Shown here: one piece after another, positions 5,293 through 5,550 of the stretch
Layout: every line of letters starts with the position of its first letter
How positions within the stretch are numbered: the stretch's first letter is position 1
Origin: Bacteriovorax sp.
GTDB lineage: Bacteria; Bdellovibrionota; Bacteriovoracia; Bacteriovoracales; Bacteriovoracaceae
Direction: 5' to 3'
Assembly: GCA_030654205.1 (NCBI GenBank)
Contig: JAURXW010000350.1
Span: forward strand, 1-5,550
DNA: 5,550 nucleotides
The notes under the pieces: model-generated
The model's database searches: none
What the model saw: only the letters and a program-made list of their open reading frames with translations
What the model was told of the DNA's origin: nothing
Program-made: the position numbers and the translations under genes

Positions 5293-5550
5293 ATGGCCGA
5301 ATTAAGCGTCGGAAAAGAAGTTCTCTCTCACTGCTCAAAATGTAAATTAATCCTAGCACACATCATAGTTACGATGAAAGACTCAAAGTTAGCAGACAAA
5401 GTTCAATGTAAAACTTGTAAAGCAACCCATTCGTTTAAAGACCCAGGTGCGACAAAAGCAAAAACATCTGTCAATAAAGTGATTAAATCAGCGAAAGCAA
5501 AATCACGCGGCTCAAAAAGATCAACTGAAACAGTTGGTGAACTTTGGACC
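5293..5550 (+). CDS. Zinc-ribbon protein with basic linker, function unknown (3' partial)
   Basis: The frame from ATG 5293 is open for 86 codons to the window edge, so the C-terminus is missing. The N-terminal part (MAELSVGKEVLSHCSKCKLIL) holds a CxxC at Cys14/Cys17, and a second pair lies at Cys39/Cys42 (VQCKTC), giving a compact zinc ribbon of about 30 residues. Then follows a Lys/Ser/Ala-rich basic linker (residues about 53-77, many AK and SK pairs) and an acidic turn to TETVGELWT. The layout recalls, from memory only, a conserved family in myxobacteria and Bdellovibrio-like bacteria with an N-terminal ribbon, basic linker and a C-terminal domain beginning near a W motif. That C-terminal domain is not visible here. 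The basic linker suggests nucleic-acid contact, but this is inference. It is divergent from uvrC across 42 bp, and its promoter may overlap that of uvrC. Confidence 0.8.
   Translation, partial: MAELSVGKEVLSHCSKCKLILAHIIVTMKDSKLADKVQCKTCKATHSFKDPGATKAKTSVNKVIKSAKAKSRGSKRSTETVGELWT

Overview
The window is AT-rich, densely coding bacterial chromosome. It looks like a Gram-negative relative of the predatory Bdellovibrionota (Bacteriovorax/Bdellovibrio-like). This is an inference from the low GC, the AmiC-type amidase next to a SpoIID-domain protein in a non-sporulating context, and small zinc-ribbon proteins of a deltaproteobacterial/Bdellovibrionota flavour. No rRNA or other taxonomic marker is present, so the placement is tentative. 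I see no phage genes, insertion sequences, CRISPR arrays or tRNAs.

Layout, left to right. (1) The 3' end of an unrecognised, probably exported protein (+, 1-435). (2) A strong bidirectional terminator (442-486), shared with the convergent amidase gene. (3) A minus-strand operon transcribed from about 3163 down to 471: a divergent uracil-DNA-glycosylase-superfamily protein (216 aa), a SpoIID/LytB-domain putative lytic transglycosylase, and an Amidase_3 N-acetylmuramoyl-L-alanine amidase. (4) A 98-bp divergent control region, then a 70-aa zinc-ribbon protein (+, 3262-3474). (5) uvrC (-, 3481-5250), the nucleotide excision repair nuclease, whose stop codon lies 6 bp from the zinc-ribbon stop. 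(6) A 42-bp divergent promoter region and the 5' end of a second zinc-ribbon protein (+, 5293 to the window edge).

Two themes emerge. The SpoIID-like protein and the amidase are translated back to back. Together they could act as a sequential peptidoglycan-processing pair: the amidase strips stem peptides and the SpoIID enzyme cleaves the denuded glycan, as known for SpoIIP/SpoIID in Bacillus. The second theme is DNA repair, from uvrC and the UDG-like gene, but both depart from their families. UvrC ends without the usual C-terminal helix-hairpin-helix domain. The UDG-like protein lacks the iron-sulfur cysteines and canonical motif A of family 4 enzymes. Most of the content is recognisable housekeeping. 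The points worth a second look are these divergent repair proteins, the paired wall hydrolases, the two similar zinc-ribbon proteins, and the compact signals between genes.
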